Origin: Sphagnum compactum
Taxonomy: Eukaryota; Bryophyta; Sphagnopsida; Sphagnales
Reading direction: 5' to 3'
Assembly: GCA_965153455.1 (NCBI GenBank)
Contig: OZ234496.1
Span: 868,001 to 932,000 of the forward strand
DNA length: 64,000 nt
Shown here: piece by piece, positions 59,950 to 64,000 of the stretch
How positions within the stretch are numbered: the stretch's first letter is position 1
Layout of the letters: the number at the start of each line of letters is the position of its first letter
Translations under genes and position numbers: made by a program
Notes under the pieces: generated by a model
Databases searched by the model: none
What the model was told of the DNA's origin: nothing
Seen by the model: the letters and a program-made list of their open reading frames with translations, nothing else

Positions 59950-61110
59950 TTTTATGTTGTTGTTTTAAATACCTTATGCTACTTTATGATATACCTTATA
60001 TTATTTTAGGCTATCTTAATTATTATAACTTATGCCTTCAATTATTATAAGTTATTATAGGCTATTATAAATTACTATACCCTAAATTATTATACGTTAT
60101 TCTATCTTAAAGTATCATAGTTAATTTATTATAAGATTTTTACTTTAAGTTATTTTAAATTAAATTATTCAATACATTAGGTTATTTTATTTTAAATTAA
60201 TATATGTTATTTCAAATTATACTTTAAGTTATTCAAGTAAATTTATTTTATGTTATTATAAGTCATTTTATCATAAATATAATAATCTAAAATAATTTAA
60301 AATATTATATAATGACCTAAGGTAAAATAACCTAGAATAGCTAATAATAACCTATGAAAAATAATTTAAAAAACCTACAATAAAATAATTACCAATAGCT
60401 TATGATAATAAAACATATAATATCCAACAATAACTTATGATAGAATAACCATCAATAGTCGTAATATAACCTATAATAACCAAAAATAACTTCCAATAAA
60501 ATAACCACCAATAACTATTAATAAAGTAGCCACTAATAGCCAGCAATAGGATAACCATCAATAAACCCCAATAAAATAACCACCAATGGCTTATAATAAA
60601 ATAACCAACATTAGCCACGAATAGAATAACCATCAATATAATAGCTAATAATAACCATTAATAGAATAGGGTTCCACCAATAGTCATTGATAGAATAACC
60701 ACTAACATCCACCAATATCCATTAATAGAATAGCCATTAATAGCCACCAATATAATAACTACCAATAAAAAATATATAGGCATCAAGAATATGCACCAAT
60801 AATCACCAATACAATAACCAACAATAACCACCAATATAATAGTCACAAATAATTTTAAATGAAATAACCTACAATAGACAAAAATAACTTACAATAGTTG
60901 AAAATAGCCTAAGGTAAAATAACTTAAAATAGCTAAAAGTAACAAAAAATAACCAAAAGTTACTTAAAATAATCGAAAGTAACCTAGGGTGAAATAACTA
61001 AAAACAGCCAAAAGTACTTGAGAATAACCATAAATAACCATAAATAATGTAGGGTGAAATATTTTAGAACAATGAAAAATAACCCTATAATAGTTGAAAG
61101 TAACTTAACA
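59950..61110. repeat. 1.1-kb AATAACC/TTATTTTA low-complexity block
   Basis: Left third is built from TTATTATA/AGGTTATT-type words. The rest (60270-61110) is built from AATAACC, AATAGCC and ACCAATA, repeated dozens of times with 7-20 base spacing. The two parts are roughly reverse-complementary in word content. No coding capacity; the open frames here are repeat artefacts. Confidence 0.85.
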
Positions 61111-61408
61111 TAGGTATTATTATTATAATAGCAAAAATTTGATCCATTTATTAAAAAATAATTTCAATAGAATGGTCATTAAAATGATATTGAATAATGG
61201 AAAAAACAATTGTTCAAATGATTTTACATTTTCAGAAGGAAATAAATGTAATTATGTACATTATTGAAAAAAATTAATTAATTAAACTTTAATCATTTCA
61301 TTTGGACAAAATTTCAATAAGATATGAATTTTCATATCTTATGTTTTTGTAATGTTTAAAATGAAGTATTTAATGAATTGAATGAAATGTAATACATTAT
61401 CACAATAA

Positions 61409-61519
61409 GCGTGGTGGTTTGATGGTAAGGATGTTTGCTTGCATCTTAGAAGTGAAAGTTTCAAACCTCACAAATGGTGTGTTTGTGGTCAATAGTGTAA
61501 AGTTGATCGAATTTTTTTT
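61409..61519 (+). mobile_element. possible tRNA-derived SINE
   Basis: A tRNA-like head starts GCGTGGTGGTTTGATGG. Box A-like TGGTTTGATGG is at 61415-61425 and box B-like AGTTTCAAACC at 61458-61468. The 43-base offset is that of a tRNA gene. The head is followed by about 45 bases and T8 (61512-61519). The acceptor stem does not pair, so it is not a functional tRNA. Target duplications were not established. Confidence 0.4.
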
Positions 61520-62179
61520 ATGTAGTTCCCTAAAGTAGGTGCCTACTTAGGTTTTTAACTTAACATAAGTAATGACATGTGTCAATAATTCATACGTTAA
61601 AAAATCATGAAATTATCAATAATATTAAATATTACATTAAATATTAAATAATTTAAATTTAATTGATTTCCATGTTGCCTAATTAATTAACTAGCGAGTG
61701 AAATGTCTTGGTAAATTTGTATTTCATTTGAAAATAACCTTGTTTCACTAGGTATTAATGGATCGATTCATTGTCCGTAACAACTTGTCCCTGTTCACTG
61801 GGGGGTTGACCAATTTCACCATGGTAAAAATGTCTAATTTCAATCAAAATTTAATGAAACCCATAGTGAACTATGACTCATTTTTGTGTAGTGTAAAGGA
61901 AAGGTTTCAATTTAACTTTAAAAAAAAGAATAAGACAAGATTATATGATTCAAAAACAAGAACACAAGAATTAAAAACAAAAACATGAGATGTGAAAAAC
62001 AAACATGAAAATGGATCTTTATTATGTTAACGTATGCAAACATGAACATGAAAAGTACATGACGAGGTTATGGTGCAAAATTGTGTTTAAGATTACTGTT
62101 GAACAAATTAGAAGAAATGAAGGGTCCTACTTCTATTCATACCCCTTTGGGGACTTGACTCAAGGAAGCTTTTAAGGAG

Positions 62180-62520
62180 GATTTTATGTGTGCATTGAGT
62201 AAAAAAACTTCTTGAAAACCTTCCTAACTAAGAATCAATTATGAATTAATTAGGCTTTAACTATGAATCAATTAGGAATTGACTAAAGTTAATTAGTACT
62301 TAATTAAAAGTTAATTAAAAGTATTCTATGAGTTAACTAGGAATTAACTGGAAGTTTAATTGGGACTTAATTCGAAATTGATTTGGAGTTAATTGGGAGT
62401 TAACTCAAACTTAATTAGAACTTAATTAAAAGTTAGATAAGAATTATTTATAAGTGAATTAAAACTTAACTTGAAGTTAATTAAGAATGAACTGAAACTA
62501 AACTAAGAATTAGGTACAAA
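62180..62520 (+). repeat. TTAATTAGGAATTAAC-type short tandem repeat
   Basis: About 20 degenerate units of 15-18 bases (AGTTAATTGGGACTTAATT and variants). Confidence 0.85.
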
Positions 62521-62597
62521 TTCAATACAAATCATGAATGAACATTCAAAAAAATGAACCCCGTGGCATTGGCATCCATGACAAAGACATGTTTTGG

Positions 62598-63000
62598 CAT
62601 TATGAACATTTTAACCAATCAATAAAATGTAATTTTATTGAAATTAATGTTTTGAATTAGTAAATTGATTATTAATTACTAAAGACATTCTTAGTCATTT
62701 ATTTAATCATGTTAACCATTGTAATTACATAGGGCAAATATTAAAATACATGTTTAGGCATTATGAACATTTTTGACCAATCAATAAATGTAATTTGATT
62801 GAAATTAATGTCATGAAATATTAAGTTGATTATTAGTTGCTAAAAACATTCTTAATCATTTCCTTAATTGTGTTAGACATTGTAGTTGCATAGGACAAGT
62901 TGTAAAAGACATATTATTGCATTATGAAAAATTTTGACCAATCAATAAATGCAATTTTATTGAAATTAATGTTATGAGTCATGAGGTTGACTAGTAGTTG
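62598..63000 (+). repeat. 161-bp tandem repeat, two and a half units
   Basis: Units start at CATTATGAA (62598, 62759, 62920), both spacings exactly 161 bp. Each holds GACCAATCAATAAATG-, TGAAATTAATGT- and ACATTCTTARTCATTT-type text. The third unit stops near 63000. Confidence 0.9.
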
Positions 63001-64000
63001 TAACATTTTATTGACACATGACATCCCACATCATCATCATTAGAAATTGAATCATTATTAGTTGCAAAATTAAATAATATTTTTGAATTCCTAACTTTAA
63101 ATCATTCAAACATATTAATATAAATTCAAAAATAATAATATATTTACCCAAAAATTGAACAAGTTGTCATATTGACTATAAAATCATGATCTCATATGGT
63201 ATCTTGATGTCCTTTGTAACTACATAGTAATTTTTGTGACCAAGTAGTTATAAATATAGTAAAAAACGACAATAGTTGTTCTTAAAATTAATCACAAAAC
63301 CCAAGATGTGTTGTTGTGTTTGCAATTCAAAAAAATTGTGACTATGATAATTCAATTATGTTTTCACCTTTTAAAAGCCAACATTGTCAACATGGAATGG
63401 AAACCAACCTACATTTCTAGTGGTCAACATGTTTGAACAAACTATCTAGCTTTGTAGTTAGAAAACTTTATTTCGCTTCAACAAATTTGTAAACCTTACA
63501 TTGCATTTGGTACATTAAAGTCTAGTAAATCATGGATTCAATTGATTCCATGCAAGCAATCCAAGCATGTCTTAAAACTTCTTTGTTTTTTCATATAATT
63601 TTCTCTTCTTTTTGGGACTCTACTTGGACAAGTTTTCACATGTTGAATCAAACTAAATAACATGTGACCTCTCATTAGATGAAATAGTAGTAGGTTGTGA
63701 GGAAGATGAAGGATGAACTTGATTTTGAGGGGACAAGGATAACAAGAATCAAGTTATGAAAATTGAGACCCTCAAATCTACCTGTAATGTTTTACATCTA
63801 AGCAACAAAAATTTAAGATCAAGAAATCAATAGATCATGATTAAGATCAAGGAAATTGGAAGCTTTTACCTCAAGTTTGACATGGTCAACCTTGATTCCA
63901 AGCCTTACATATGTAAGGTTGCAAGGCAACTAAAGATTAAAACATTCAAATTTCAAAGCACCATGCACATTGTACAACAAACCTTTTTAAAAAATTGAAA
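63001..64000. other. AT-rich intergenic DNA
   Basis: No gene or repeat recognised up to the window edge. Confidence 0.5.

Noticed and set aside
61409-61480. Functional tRNA gene
   Set aside because: Box A and B match, but the ends do not pair into an acceptor stem, so it is listed only as a possible SINE head.
1-64000. CRISPR arrays, operons, ribosome binding sites, phage or plasmid features
   Set aside because: None seen; the window is plant nuclear DNA with spliced genes.

Overview
This window is nuclear DNA of a land plant. The evidence is four interrupted genes with GT..AG introns and plant-specific protein families (XRI1, a TIFY-CCT-GATA factor, a DUF688-type protein), set in AT-rich, repeat-rich intergenic DNA. 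The hAT/DUF4371-like transposase relics resemble elements I associate with ferns, lycophytes and bryophytes. Together with an SLC13 transporter that looks more like animal/algal NaDC than like angiosperm TDT, this suggests a non-angiosperm land plant. That placement is inference, not something the sequence proves.

Layout. 1-3247 (+): the last six exons of an SLC13 carboxylate transporter; its 5' part lies outside the window. 3.2-18.5 kb: intergenic DNA with a decayed hAT-like transposase (about 4.0-5.6 kb, -), a three-unit tandem repeat (8.1-8.5 kb), a decayed Ty3/gypsy polyprotein (about 10.1-13.1 kb, -) and a GGTAGGTA-rich minisatellite (14.1-14.5 kb). 18.9-21.2 kb (+): a complete seven-exon XRI1-like gene. 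24.8-27.2 kb (+): a complete nine-exon TIFY/CCT/GATA (ZIM-like) gene with a long leader. 28.2-32.3 kb (-): a DUF688-type gene convergent with it, preceded by a four-unit tandem array. 33.3-64 kb: no intact gene recognised. This part holds a second hAT-like relic (47.2-49.2 kb), many tandem repeats, a possible tRNA-derived SINE (61.4 kb) and a 161-bp-period tandem repeat (62.6-63.0 kb).

A small non-autonomous inverted-repeat transposon family recurs five times (22.5, 36.1, 40.9, 50.5 and 52.1 kb). One copy has clear terminal inverted repeats and a 3-bp target duplication.

The four genes have unrelated expected roles: organic-acid transport, DNA repair/meiosis, transcription, and an unknown function. 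Nothing suggests they form a cluster. Exon boundaries were set by hand from reading frame, GT/AG sites, phase agreement and remembered family alignments. No search or transcript was available.
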